Part shown: positions 17,846 through 26,722 of the stretch, one piece after another
How positions within the stretch are numbered: position 1 is the first letter of the stretch
Layout of the letters: each line of letters starts with the position of its first letter
Source of the DNA: Paenibacillus sp. LHD-117
Lineage (GTDB): Bacteria; Bacillota; Bacilli; Paenibacillales; Paenibacillaceae
Assembly (NCBI RefSeq): GCF_030929555.1
Contig: NZ_JAVFVT010000046.1
Span: 1 to 64,000, forward strand
Direction: 5' to 3'
Length of the DNA stretch: 64,000 bases
The notes under the pieces: generated by a model
Databases searched by the model: none
What the model was told of the DNA's origin: nothing
What the model saw: the letters and a program-made list of their open reading frames with translations, nothing else
Translations under genes and position numbers: made by a program

Positions 17846-17986
17846 CGCCGAATTAAGTGTTCATTACAAGTTCCACATTCGATTGTCAAGGAGTTGTCAC
17901 CTCGACCTTCTTTATCATGTCCAAAATTAGGATACAATGATAGGGTAAGTTTAGTTATAACCATTATGGCCAGGAGGGGATTTCTC

Positions 17987-18379
17987 ATGAAAAAGTGGAT
18001 TGCATTCGCTTCCGTCATGGCGTTGACGTTGATCATCGCGGCTTGCGGGGCGAACAGCAGCGGAGGCAACAATAGCGGCAACAATGCCGGAGCAGCGGTG
18101 AATACGGGCGCCGAGCCGACTTCCGAAGTCGTACTTACCGCATCCAGTTGGGAATTCGATCAGCAAGAATACCAGATAAAAGCGGGAGAACCCGTTGCGC
18201 TAACGCTCAAATCCGTTGACGGCGTACATGGCGTGCAAATTTTGAAAACCGCTTATAAAATCGGCAACAACAAGACCGTGACGGTTCAATTCGACGAGCC
18301 TGGCACGTACGAAATCATTTGCAACATTCAATGCGGCGTCGGCCATGGCAAAATGAAAGCGACGCTTGTCGTTACGTAA
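17987..18379 (+). CDS. Lipoprotein with CuA-type cupredoxin domain
   Basis: This 130-residue predicted lipoprotein has a signal peptide with lipobox IIAAC (Cys20), a Ser/Gly/Asn linker and a cupredoxin domain like the CuA domain of cytochrome oxidase subunit II. The ligand set of a binuclear CuA centre is visible: a histidine at about 81 (GVHGV), then CNIQCGVGHGKM (112-123), giving Cys-X3-Cys-X3-His-X2-Met. No oxidase subunit I gene is near. It could store or deliver copper, or act as an electron carrier. AGGAGGGG lies seven bases before the ATG. A 346-codon frame starting at 17339 is an artefact of read-through. Confidence 0.8.
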   Translation: MKKWIAFASVMALTLIIAACGANSSGGNNSGNNAGAAVNTGAEPTSEVVLTASSWEFDQQEYQIKAGEPVALTLKSVDGVHGVQILKTAYKIGNNKTVTVQFDEPGTYEIICNIQCGVGHGKMKATLVVT

Positions 18380-18411
18380 CGCTCGGGCGAAATCAAGTAA
18401 ACCAAAGTTCC

Positions 18412-18476
18412 CAAAACGCTTGAAACGACAACGATGCCCCTATGGCTGCTCGAGTCGATTCAGGCGTTTTGTTTTA
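18412..18476 (+). terminator. Terminator after the CuA lipoprotein
   Basis: The inverted repeat CAAAACGCtTGAA/TTCAgGCGTTTTG is followed by TTTTATC. Apart from this, 18380-18598 shows nothing further. Confidence 0.65.
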
Positions 18477-18598
18477 TCGCATCTATTATCAGCAATCCTT
18501 AAGAGGAAGGTAAAAAAGTCTGATAGCTTGTTGCCTTCCCATGCGGATCGGGCTTTGATAAGATGAACTCAACACGAACTGCATGGGAGGAATGCATA

Positions 18599-19279
18599 AT
18601 GGGAGCTTTGGATTCTCGAATTGCCATGATTAGCGGTGCCGGGACGGGGCTTGGACGAGCGACGGCGATCGCTTTCGCGGCGGAAGGCGCGGAAGTCGTA
18701 TTGCTGGGACGCCGACTCGACAAGCTGGATGAAACGGCTGCCATGGTGCTCGGCCGAACAGGCAAGAACGCTCTGATCCTGCAGACCGATATTACCGAAG
18801 AAAAGCAGGTCGAAGACGCGATACAAGCGGCGCTCGAGCGTCACGGGAAAATCGATGTGCTTCTTAATAATGCCGCCATCTTGGAGCCGGGCTCCGTCAT
18901 GGAGCTCACTTCCAACGACTGGCAGAAACAAATTTCGACCAATCTCACTGGCCCTTTCTTGCTGACGAGAGCCGTCCTCCCGGCCATGCGCAAGAACAAG
19001 TACGGGCGGATCATCAACATTACTTCCAGCCTATCGAAGAACGGAGCAGGCGGTTACGCGGCCTATAGCGCCGCCAAAGCGGGACTCGAGTCGCTTACGC
19101 GCACGATTGCGGACGAGGAGCATGAGCATGGCATTCTCGTCAATTTATATAACCCGGGGACGCTGCGGACCGAGATGCACGCGACAGGCAAAGATCCTGC
19201 CGTCGTCACGCCGGACATCGTTCGGCTTGCCAGCCTGTCGTTCGGCGGCCCGACCGGGACGATCCATTCGTACGGATAA
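18599..19279 (+). CDS. SDR-family oxidoreductase
   Basis: This 226-residue short-chain dehydrogenase/reductase has an NAD(P)-binding glycine motif SGAGTGLG (12-19), the NNAA segment (90-93), catalytic serine near 143 (ITSS) and the YxxxK pair Tyr156/Lys160 (YAAYSAAK). The fold is complete although the C-terminal tail is short. The start at 18599 has GGGAGG eight bases upstream. The substrate is unknown. It is transcribed convergently with the zapA-like gene and shares a bidirectional terminator with it. Confidence 0.88.
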   Translation: MGALDSRIAMISGAGTGLGRATAIAFAAEGAEVVLLGRRLDKLDETAAMVLGRTGKNALILQTDITEEKQVEDAIQAALERHGKIDVLLNNAAILEPGSVMELTSNDWQKQISTNLTGPFLLTRAVLPAMRKNKYGRIINITSSLSKNGAGGYAAYSAAKAGLESLTRTIADEEHEHGILVNLYNPGTLRTEMHATGKDPAVVTPDIVRLASLSFGGPTGTIHSYG

Positions 19280-19290
19280 TTCATGGTCGA

Positions 19291-19352
19291 AAAAAAAACG
19301 CCTATACTTCGCATCCGCCGCGGTTTCGCGGCGATGCAGTATAGGCGTTTTT
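19291..19352. terminator. Bidirectional terminator between SDR and zapA-like genes
   Basis: AAAAAACGCCTATACTTCGCATC-type arm pairs with GATGCAGTATAGGCGTTTTT around a CGCCGCGG/CGCGGCG top stem, with A-run and T-run flanks that serve both strands. Confidence 0.85.
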
Positions 19353-19380
19353 CGTGTTGGCTTATGGTCATTTATACTCG

Positions 19381-22300
19381 TCAGCTCTTCTCGATCAATT
19401 CGATCCACTCGTTGAATTCCGATTGAAGCTTCGAATATTCAGTGCTTAGTTTCTTATGTTCGTCGAGGAGCGCGGAATGATCATTTAACAAAGCTTCGGC
19501 GGACTCTGCGGCTTGATCCCGCTCCCTCTGAAGCTCGTCCAGCCTTTCCTGCCAATCGTCTTGCACGTCGACGGAAGCCGCCGCTTCCCGAACCGCAAGC
19601 TCCATCCGCTCGCGCAGCTCTTCTTCCATGGCGGCATATTCTTTTTTCGCTTGCTCCATGCGCGTTAGCTCTTCCTCCAGCTCCCGAATCGACTGCTCTC
19701 GTTTCTCGAACTGCATCTCCGCTTGCTCGGCGCGCTCCAACGCCGCTTCCATATGGCCGCTCGCGATTCGTTCGCGAGCCGCAAGCAGCTCGAGCTGACC
19801 GATCAGCTCTTGTTCCTTCGTCGCGCGGTCGCCCGCCTCCGACGTCAGCTGCAAGAGTCTGTCTTCGGACTGCTTCAGGCGATCCGCCAATTCCTTGGCT
19901 TCTGACGAAGCCGAGATCAATTGCTCTTCCAGCTCCGAAGCCAGCTCCATGGACTCTAGCTCAATCCGTTCGCGCTGCTCGGACAGCTGCTCCTTCAACT
20001 GGCGTTCGCGTATGTCGCCTTCTTCCAGTCGCTCGGACAGCTCGCGTTCGCGGGCGTCACGCTCCGCCAGCTGCTCGGAAAGCTCATGTTCGAGCGTTCC
20101 TCTTGCCGCTAACTGCTCGACCAGTTCACGTTCGCGGGCGTCACGCTCCGCCAACTGCTCGGTCAGCTCATGTTCGCGCGCATCGCGCTCATCCAGCCAC
20201 ACCTGCTCTTCCGCTTGCTGGCGCTCCAGCTGCTCCGCCAATCGCTCGGCTTTCGCTTCCGCTTGCTTAAGAAGGTCAGCCAGCGATTGCTCTTTCGACT
20301 CCGTCTGCGTCAACAGTTCCGCCAGCTCCAGCGTTTCGAGCTCCGATTGCTCCAGCTTCGCTGCTTGCTCCTGCTCTTCCGCGAGCTTGCGCTCCAGCTG
20401 CTCCGCCAATTGCTCGGCCTTCGCTTCCGCTTGCTTGAGCCGGTCAGCCAGCGATTGCTCTTTCGACTCCGACTGCGTCAACAGTTCCGCCATCTCCAGC
20501 GCTTCGAGCTCCGATTGCTCCAGCTTCGCCGCCTGCTCCTGTTCTTGCGCAAGCTTGCGCTCGAGCTGCTCCGCCAATTGCCCGGCTCTCTCTTCCGCTT
20601 GCTTAAGCTGGGAAGCCAGTGATTGCCCATTCGACTCCAGCTGCGCGAAACGCTCGGACAGCTCCCGTTCGCGTTCTTCCCGCTGCGCAAGCCGTTCCGC
20701 CATCTCCAGCGCTTCGAGCTCCGATTGCTCCAGCTTCGCCGCCTGCTCCTGTTCTTCCGCGAGCTTGCGCTCGAGCTGCTCCGCCAAATGCTCGGCTCTC
20801 TCTTCCGCTTGCTTAAGCTGAGCAGCCAGTGATTGCTCATTCGACTCCAGCGACGCAAATTGCTCGGACAGCTCCCGTTCGCGTTCTTCCCGCTGCGCAA
20901 GCCGTTCCGCCAGCTCAAGCGCTTCGAGCTCTGATTGCTCCAGCTTCGCAAGCCGCTCCTGCTCTTCCGCATGCTTGCGCTCGAGCTGCTCCGCCAAATG
21001 CTCGCCGCTCGCTTCCGCTTCCTTCAGCTTGCTGGCTAGCGATTGCACTTTGCTCTCGAGAGCCGCAAGCTGTTCCAAGTAACCTTCCTCCGCTTGCCCC
21101 ATGCTCGCAAGCGTCTCTTCTAGCCGCAAAATCTCTTGCCTGCTCGCTTGTGTCGCAGATTCGTGCTCTTGCGCGAGGCCGATCAGCTTGCTCTCGTGTC
21201 CGGCAGCCAAAGACTCCTTCTCCTGAGACAGCTCCTCCAGACGCGCCCCGGCAAACTCCATCTGCTCCATCCACTCTTCCCGCTCCTGTTGAAGCTGCGA
21301 CAGAGAAGAGCGAAGAATTTCTTCCTGCTCCATAGCGGCCATAATGCTTTCGTCCGCCATGGCGATCCGTTGCTCGAGCGCCGACTTATCGGCAAGACGC
21401 TTCTGCTCCAGCTCGGCAATTTGGGCCAACAGCTTATCGCGGTCCTCGAGCCAGCCGCTGCGGCGACGCTCAAGCTCGGCGCGGCTGTCTTGATCGACCT
21501 TCTCGAGCTCCGCCTTCCAGAAAGCGTCACGTTCCTCCGCCTGGCGGATCCGATCGGCGTTCGCCGCTTCGGCGGACGCAGACCATTCGGTCTCCCGCTG
21601 TTCCCACTTCAGCTGCCATTCGGACAACAGGCGTTCCCGCTCCTCGTCCTTCGCGACTGCTAAATCGGCAAGCGCCAGCTCGCGTTCGTTGCCCAGCTCC
21701 AGCGCTGCCCGTTCCTTCGCGGCCGAGATATCCGCCAGCTCGAGCAGAACGGCATCTTTCTCGCTCATGAGCCTAGCCACGACCTGCGCTTTCTCGGTTC
21801 GCAGCCGATCGACGGCCTGCTCCTGCTGAGCCTTCAACTCGGCAACGAGCCGATCCTGATCCTTCGCGAGCGCGGCCAAAGCTTGCTCCTGCTCGTTCTT
21901 CAGCTCGACGACGACCTGCTCTTTCTCTTGAAGAAGCGCTGCAACCGCTTGCTCCTTCTCGGACATCAATGACGCGATCGATTGATCGCGATCCGCCTCC
22001 AGCTTGGCAAGCTCTGTTTCCAATCGGCTCTTCAGCTGCAGCATTTCCGCTTTCTTCTCCGCGATCAGACTTTCGCTAACGCGCGCCAGCTCCGATTCAT
22101 GCTCTCCCCGCAACGACTCGAGCCGCTTCCCGGCGGCTTCCAACGCCTCCGCCAGCGCAGCCTCGTCCGCCTGCTTCTGCTCCTCCGTCAATGCGAGAAG
22201 CGCCGCCAGCTCCTGCTCTGCCTTCTCCCTCGCATCAAGCAGACTGGCTTCCGCGGATTCTCTGAGCTCGGCGAGACCGGACTCCAGCTCCGCGCTTTTG

Positions 22301-22611
22301 CGTTTCTCCGACTCCAGCTGCTGGCTGATCGCTTGAAGACGCGCTTCCTCCTCTTGCAGGCGCGCGTTGTCGCGTCTGAGCCTGAATACGTCCTCCGTAA
22401 TTTGCATCGCGCACAGTACGGCAAGCTTTTGCATATCTAAACGAGGATACGTCTTGGCCAGCTTCTTCATGCTGTCGTCGATGGAGCTGGCAACCCTCTT
22501 CATATATTCGACATTGGAATGACCTTTAAGCTTGTATTGAACACCATATATATCAACGGTTACAACGGTTTGATCTGCATCCACTGTGTCGTATCCTCCT
22601 ATCGTTTCCAA
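19381..22611 (-). CDS. zapA: ZapA-like cell division protein with giant coiled coil
   Basis: The first 90 or so residues are a ZapA domain (VDIYGVQYKLKGHSNVEYM, then VASSIDDSMKKLAKTYPRL and AVLCAMQITEDVFRLR). ZapA binds FtsZ and bundles protofilaments at the Z-ring; it is normally about 85-130 residues long. Here it is followed by roughly 980 residues of almost continuous coiled coil, 1076 in total, rich in Glu, Ala, Leu, Gln and Arg, with no membrane segment. Three kinds of internal repeats are listed separately. The position next to pheT is the usual one for zapA in this group, so this appears to be the native zapA grown large. I see no frameshift. Confidence 0.85.
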   Translation of the reverse strand: METIGGYDTVDADQTVVTVDIYGVQYKLKGHSNVEYMKRVASSIDDSMKKLAKTYPRLDMQKLAVLCAMQITEDVFRLRRDNARLQEEEARLQAISQQLESEKRKSAELESGLAELRESAEASLLDAREKAEQELAALLALTEEQKQADEAALAEALEAAGKRLESLRGEHESELARVSESLIAEKKAEMLQLKSRLETELAKLEADRDQSIASLMSEKEQAVAALLQEKEQVVVELKNEQEQALAALAKDQDRLVAELKAQQEQAVDRLRTEKAQVVARLMSEKDAVLLELADISAAKERAALELGNERELALADLAVAKDEERERLLSEWQLKWEQRETEWSASAEAANADRIRQAEERDAFWKAELEKVDQDSRAELERRRSGWLEDRDKLLAQIAELEQKRLADKSALEQRIAMADESIMAAMEQEEILRSSLSQLQQEREEWMEQMEFAGARLEELSQEKESLAAGHESKLIGLAQEHESATQASRQEILRLEETLASMGQAEEGYLEQLAALESKVQSLASKLKEAEASGEHLAEQLERKHAEEQERLAKLEQSELEALELAERLAQREERERELSEQFASLESNEQSLAAQLKQAEERAEHLAEQLERKLAEEQEQAAKLEQSELEALEMAERLAQREERERELSERFAQLESNGQSLASQLKQAEERAGQLAEQLERKLAQEQEQAAKLEQSELEALEMAELLTQSESKEQSLADRLKQAEAKAEQLAEQLERKLAEEQEQAAKLEQSELETLELAELLTQTESKEQSLADLLKQAEAKAERLAEQLERQQAEEQVWLDERDAREHELTEQLAERDARERELVEQLAARGTLEHELSEQLAERDARERELSERLEEGDIRERQLKEQLSEQRERIELESMELASELEEQLISASSEAKELADRLKQSEDRLLQLTSEAGDRATKEQELIGQLELLAARERIASGHMEAALERAEQAEMQFEKREQSIRELEEELTRMEQAKKEYAAMEEELRERMELAVREAAASVDVQDDWQERLDELQRERDQAAESAEALLNDHSALLDEHKKLSTEYSKLQSEFNEWIELIEKS
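19975..20184 (-). repeat. Five 14-residue repeats in the ZapA-like protein
   Basis: Residues 810-879 consist of five tandem units related to DARERELxEQLAER (42 bases each). Fourteen residues equal two heptads, so unit number can change without breaking coiled-coil register. Confidence 0.85.
20209..20964 (-). repeat. Four long tandem repeats (70, 70, 56, 56 residues) in the ZapA-like protein
   Basis: Residues 550-801 are four tandem units starting EQEQAAKLEQSELEALEMAE. The first two units are 70 residues and the last two 56. The short units lack a 14-residue block (REERERELSERFAQ-like). A partial copy precedes them at 518-549. All sizes are multiples of seven. Confidence 0.9.
21730..21993 (-). 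repeat. Eight 11-residue (hendecad) repeats in the ZapA-like protein
   Basis: Residues 207-294 split into eight units of exactly 11 residues of the type EKEQAVAALLQ, EKEQVVVELKN, EQEQALAALAK. An 11-residue period marks a hendecad coiled coil, with little supercoil twist. Confidence 0.85.
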
Positions 22612-22717
22612 GTCGTGCTACTTATCCGAATCCAAATTCTGATTTGCCCGCGATCGGCCTGACCGAAATGACTTCAATTCCCTCCAATGCAGCCCGTCCT
22701 GCCTATCAAAAAGGCCA

Positions 22718-22764
22718 AAAAAAGCCGCATCGAAGTTCGTATTTGAACTAATTCGATGCGGCTC
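22718..22764 (-). terminator. Intrinsic terminator of pheT
   Basis: AGCCGCATCGAA pairs with TTCGATGCGGCT, followed on the minus strand by a run of T residues, 15 bases after the pheT stop. The zapA-like gene downstream therefore probably has its own promoter in 22612-22717. Confidence 0.85.
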
Positions 22765-22778
22765 CGATGGTTTCCTGC

Positions 22779-25220
22779 CTACTTACGCAATTCCGCGCCA
22801 AAAGATTGCTCCAAAATCCGGACAACCTCCGCATGCTGCGCGGTCACCTCTTCGTCCGTAAGCGTGCGCTCAGCATGGCGGTAGACGAGCGATAGAGCCA
22901 CGCTCTTCTTCCCGGCTCCGAGACGCTCGCCCGTGTAAACATCGAATACGCGAATCGACTCCAACAGATCGCCCGCCGTGCGTGACGCCGCTTCCGTCAA
23001 GCTGGCCGCTGCCACGTCCGCGTTCACGACCACCGCGATATCGCGTTCCATGGCCGGATAACGAGGAAGCGTACGATAGACGATATCGAAGTCTGCGTAT
23101 TCGTAGACCGGTCCGAGCTCAAGCTCGATCGCATACGTATCCGCAAGCTCCCACTCCAGCTGGCTTGCCGGATGAAGCTGGCCTACGTATCCGATGACTT
23201 GCGGGCCTGTTTCCGTCTCCAGCACGACTGCAGCCGTACGTCCGGGATGGAAGTGTTCCGGTTGCGCCGGCTCATACGACAGCTTGCCATCCAGACCGAG
23301 CACGCTGGCGATCGTCTCCACGATCCCTTTCGCATCGTAGAAATCGTAGGCGGCCGCTTTGCCATTCCAGCTCGCTTCCGTCCGATTGCCCGTCAGCAGC
23401 GCGGCGAAACGGTGTTTCTCCTGCGGCAATCGGGTCAACGTTTCTTCATCGGTATGGAATACGCTGCCGATCTCGAACAACGCCGCGGATTCGTTCTTGC
23501 GGTTGCGATTGTACACCGCGGTCTCCACCAGCTGGGCAACGAGCGTCGTGCGAAGCACGCTGCGCTCCTCGCTCATCGGCATCGCGAGTCGAACCGCGCG
23601 CGCGCCTTCCGACAATGCCGGGAACAGCTCTGTGCGCGACGGGCTCGTGAACGAATAGCTGATCACTTCGTTCATTCCGGAATCGGCAAGCCGCTTGCGC
23701 AGCTCGCGGCGGATCGCCTGCGGCTTCGTGAGCGAGCCTGGAATGACGTCGCCATGGATCGGCGTCGTCGGGATATTGTCATAGCCGTGCAGACGCGCTA
23801 CCTCTTCGATGATGTCCACCGCTCTAGTAATATCTCCGCGGCGAGCCGGTACTTCGATGCGGAACGAATCGTTCGCGCCTACTTCATAAGCGAATTGCAG
23901 ACGGCCGAGTATCGAACGGATCTCAAGGCTCGAAAGCTCCGTTCCCAAATAGCCGTTGACCCGATCGAGCGTCACCTCGACGACGGCAGGCTTGGGCTGC
24001 CCCGCCGCCGCTTGAACGATGCCGTCGGTCACGAGTCCGTCGGCAAGCTGCGCGATCAGCGCCGCCGCACGGTCAAGCGCCGGGATGACGTTCGCCGGGT
24101 CGACTTCCTTCTCGAACCGGATGCTCGACTCCGAACGAAGGCCTAGCTGGCGGGATGTTTTGCGAACCGTGCCTCCGTCGAATCTCGCGGATTCCAGCAA
24201 AATGTTGACTGTACCCGCCGTCACTTCCGTGCTTGCTCCGCCCATGACACCGGCGAGCGCGATCGGCTCTCTGCCGTCCGTGATGACCAGCATATGCGGC
24301 TCCAAGCGGCGCTCCTGATCGTCCAGCGTGACCAGCGTTTCGCCTTCGCGCGCCATGCGCACTACGATCCGGCCTCCCAGAACACGGTCTGCATCGAATG
24401 CGTGAAGCGGCTGGCCGTATTCCAGCATGACGTAGTTCGTCACGTCGACGACGTTGTTGATCGGGCGGACGCCCGCGGCCATCAGCCTGTTCTGCAGCCA
24501 AGCCGGCGATACGCCGATTTTCACGTCTTTGATGTAACGCGCCGTATAATGTGGACATTGTTCTTCCGCTTCTACGCTAACCGAGACGAGACCGTCGGTC
24601 TTCGCCTCCGCGTCCAGCACGCGGTTGTCCGGAAGCTTCACTTCGCGCCCGGTGAGCGCGCCGACTTCGTACGCGACGCCCAGCATGCTAAGGCAGTCCG
24701 AACGGTTCGGCGTCAGGTCGAGCTCCAGCACTTCGTCGTCGATGCCGAGCACGTCGCCGATCGGCGCCCCGATGCGCGTCGACTCCGGCAGCACGAGAAT
24801 GCCTTCCTGCTGCTCCTTCGGCAGGAGCTTGTCGTTCAGGCCAAGCTCCTTCGCGGAGCAGATCATCCCTTGGGATTCCACGCCGCGCAGCTTGGCGCGT
24901 TTGATTTTGAAGTCGCCCGGCAATACGGCCCCGATGACCGCCACCGGCACGAGCTGGCCCGCGTCGACGTTCTTCGCGCCGCATACGATCTGCAGCTCTT
25001 CGCCCGTCCCCACGTCCACCTTGCACACGTTCAGCTTGTCGGCGTCGGGATGCTTTTCCTTGGCGACCACATGCCCGACGACAACGCCGGATACGCCCTT
25101 ATTGCGGGATTCCACGCCGTCAATCTCGATGCCGCCGCGCGTCATTTTCTCCGCCAGCTCTTCGCCCGTCAGACCGGACAAATCGATATATTCGCTTAAC
25201 CATTGATAGGATACTTTCAT
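22779..25220 (-). CDS. pheT: Phenylalanyl-tRNA synthetase beta subunit
   Basis: This 813-residue PheT starts with the conserved MKVSYQWLSEYIDL at the ATG at 25220; a longer frame to 25307 overlaps pheS and is not used. It contains the tRNA-binding EMAP-like domain (about residues 40-150), the B3/B4 editing domain, B5, the class II synthetase-like core and the C-terminal ferredoxin-fold anticodon-binding domain. With PheS it forms the alpha2beta2 enzyme charging tRNA-Phe. The gap to pheS is 22 bases, in one operon under the T-box. Confidence 0.97.
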   Translation of the reverse strand: MKVSYQWLSEYIDLSGLTGEELAEKMTRGGIEIDGVESRNKGVSGVVVGHVVAKEKHPDADKLNVCKVDVGTGEELQIVCGAKNVDAGQLVPVAVIGAVLPGDFKIKRAKLRGVESQGMICSAKELGLNDKLLPKEQQEGILVLPESTRIGAPIGDVLGIDDEVLELDLTPNRSDCLSMLGVAYEVGALTGREVKLPDNRVLDAEAKTDGLVSVSVEAEEQCPHYTARYIKDVKIGVSPAWLQNRLMAAGVRPINNVVDVTNYVMLEYGQPLHAFDADRVLGGRIVVRMAREGETLVTLDDQERRLEPHMLVITDGREPIALAGVMGGASTEVTAGTVNILLESARFDGGTVRKTSRQLGLRSESSIRFEKEVDPANVIPALDRAAALIAQLADGLVTDGIVQAAAGQPKPAVVEVTLDRVNGYLGTELSSLEIRSILGRLQFAYEVGANDSFRIEVPARRGDITRAVDIIEEVARLHGYDNIPTTPIHGDVIPGSLTKPQAIRRELRKRLADSGMNEVISYSFTSPSRTELFPALSEGARAVRLAMPMSEERSVLRTTLVAQLVETAVYNRNRKNESAALFEIGSVFHTDEETLTRLPQEKHRFAALLTGNRTEASWNGKAAAYDFYDAKGIVETIASVLGLDGKLSYEPAQPEHFHPGRTAAVVLETETGPQVIGYVGQLHPASQLEWELADTYAIELELGPVYEYADFDIVYRTLPRYPAMERDIAVVVNADVAAASLTEAASRTAGDLLESIRVFDVYTGERLGAGKKSVALSLVYRHAERTLTDEEVTAQHAEVVRILEQSFGAELRK

Positions 25221-25242
25221 GTCTTCTCCGTCCCTTCTTTCG

Positions 25243-26277
25243 TCACATTCTCGCGAATTGGCCCAAGAACCGCAGATCGTTCGTGTAGAAATGGCGGATG
25301 TCGTCAATGCCGTACTTCAGCAAGGCGATCCGTTCCACGCCCATGCCGAACGCGAAGCCGCTCACTTCCTCCGGATCGTAGCCGCCCATCTCGAGCACGC
25401 GCGGATGGACCATGCCGCAGCCCAAAATTTCGAGCCAGCCCGTTTGCTTGCACATCCGGCAGCCGTCGCCGCCGCATTGCACGCAGGTTACGTCGACCTC
25501 CGCGCTAGGCTCCGTGAACGGGAAGAAGCTCGGACGAAGTCGGATTTGCGCCTGCGAGCCGAACATTTGCTGCACAAATTGCAGCAGCGTGCCTTTCAAG
25601 TCGCTCATCCGGATGCCTTTGCCGATGACGAGGCCTTCGATTTGGTTGAATTGGAACGAATGCGTCGCGTCGTCGTCGTCGCGGCGATATACCTTGCCCG
25701 GGCAGATGACCTTGACCGGCGTCAACCCTTCCTTCGCTTGCATCGTCCGGACCTGCACCGGCGACGTATGCGTCCGCATCAGGATATCGTCGGTCACGTA
25801 GAACGAATCCTGCATGTCGCGCGCCGGATGGTTCTTCGGCAGGTTCAGCGCCTCGAAGTTGAAGTAGTCGGTTTCCACTTCGGGTCCTTCCGCGATGGTG
25901 TAGCCGAGTCCGATAAATACGTCCTCGATTTCTTGGGCGACCTTGTTCAGCGGATGAACGGAGCCGGTCGGCAGCTTCCTGCCGGGCAGCGTCACGTCGA
26001 TCGTCTCCTCGCGCAGACGTCCTTCGGTCTCTTCGCGCTGGAACGCCTCTTGTTTCTCTTCGATGACCGCTTCGATCGCACCGCGCACCTCGTTGGCCAC
26101 GCCGCCGATGACGGGACGTTCCTCCGCGCTAAGCGCGCCCATGCCGCGCAAAATTTCGGTCAAAGCGCCCTTCTTGCCCAAATATTTGACGCGCAGATCA
26201 TTCAGTGCACCCTGAGACGTCACGTCCTGCAGCTCCCGCAGCGCCTCCGCGCGCAGCTCCTCCAGCCTTGCCTTCAT
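25243..26277 (-). CDS. pheS: Phenylalanyl-tRNA synthetase alpha subunit
   Basis: This catalytic subunit has an N-terminal coiled coil (residues 1-80) and class II core motifs (HPARDMQDSFY; VICPGKVYRRDDDDATHSFQF; GFAFGMGVERIALLKYGI). I chose the ATG at 26277, giving 344 residues, because GGAGG lies eight bases upstream; the upstream in-frame ATGs at 26292 and 26283 include or abut that site. Expression is controlled by the T-box leader in front. Confidence 0.97.
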   Translation of the reverse strand: MKARLEELRAEALRELQDVTSQGALNDLRVKYLGKKGALTEILRGMGALSAEERPVIGGVANEVRGAIEAVIEEKQEAFQREETEGRLREETIDVTLPGRKLPTGSVHPLNKVAQEIEDVFIGLGYTIAEGPEVETDYFNFEALNLPKNHPARDMQDSFYVTDDILMRTHTSPVQVRTMQAKEGLTPVKVICPGKVYRRDDDDATHSFQFNQIEGLVIGKGIRMSDLKGTLLQFVQQMFGSQAQIRLRPSFFPFTEPSAEVDVTCVQCGGDGCRMCKQTGWLEILGCGMVHPRVLEMGGYDPEEVSGFAFGMGVERIALLKYGIDDIRHFYTNDLRFLGQFARM

Positions 26278-26318
26278 TTTCATCGCCTCCATATGTTTAT
26301 AACCAACTTGCTGCCAAC

Positions 26319-26600
26319 AAAAAAAGGCCCCTCCTCCCCGAAGGGACGGAAGAACCGTGGTACCACCCTAATTCGGACCGCGGACCCGCATACGCGAGCG
26401 GCATCGCAATCCCTCTAGTCCCGTTAACGGCGGGAACCGTGCGGCCCTACTGGCGCGAGGCATCAACTTCGCCTCATCCGTTCAAGCGCATGCTCCGGAG
26501 CGAACTTCGGCAGCCTGATTCCATAAGGACGCTCTCAATCCATGGCGTCCTCTCCCTGTGCGGAGGCACTGCGTACTCTTCTCCATCTTGGCAGATATCC
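26319..26600 (-). promoter_or_regulatory. T-box riboswitch of pheST (tRNA-Phe sensing)
   Basis: The minus strand carries the canonical T-box sequence AGGGTGGTACCACGG (26355-26369), whose TGGT-type bulge pairs with the uncharged tRNA acceptor end. A terminator hairpin and T-run follow (26319-26352). Upstream are stem I features, including the GGAGAAGAGTA stretch near 26580. Uncharged tRNA-Phe should favour the antiterminator and raise pheST transcription. A TTC triplet is available as specifier, but I did not fold stem I fully. Confidence 0.92.
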
Positions 26601-26642
26601 TATGTTATTGCTAAAAGAGATAAAAATTAAACATTAATCTTT

Positions 26643-26671
26643 ATTATATGCAAGGATTTGAAGCGATGCAA
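26643..26671 (-). promoter_or_regulatory. Sigma-A promoter of the pheST T-box transcript
   Basis: On the minus strand TTGCAT (26671-26666) and a perfect TATAAT (26648-26643) are separated by 17 bases, about 45 bases upstream of the T-box stem I. Confidence 0.7.
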
Positions 26672-26722
26672 CACCTGAAACGAATCGGCCGATTCATGAC
26701 GCACAATCAAAACTTCAATGGA

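Noticed and set aside
17339..18379. 346-codon plus-strand ORF joining the holin-like region to the CuA lipoprotein
   Set aside because: The lipoprotein has its own signal peptide and ribosome binding site at 17987; the upstream part is out of frame with the real holin-like gene and contains its terminator.
19975..20964. Regular DNA repeats suggesting a CRISPR or satellite
   Set aside because: Units are 42, 168 and 210 bases, tandem without spacers, and code for coiled-coil repeats in the ZapA-like protein.
25219..26418. 399-codon plus-strand ORF
   Set aside because: Antisense to pheS and running into the T-box leader.
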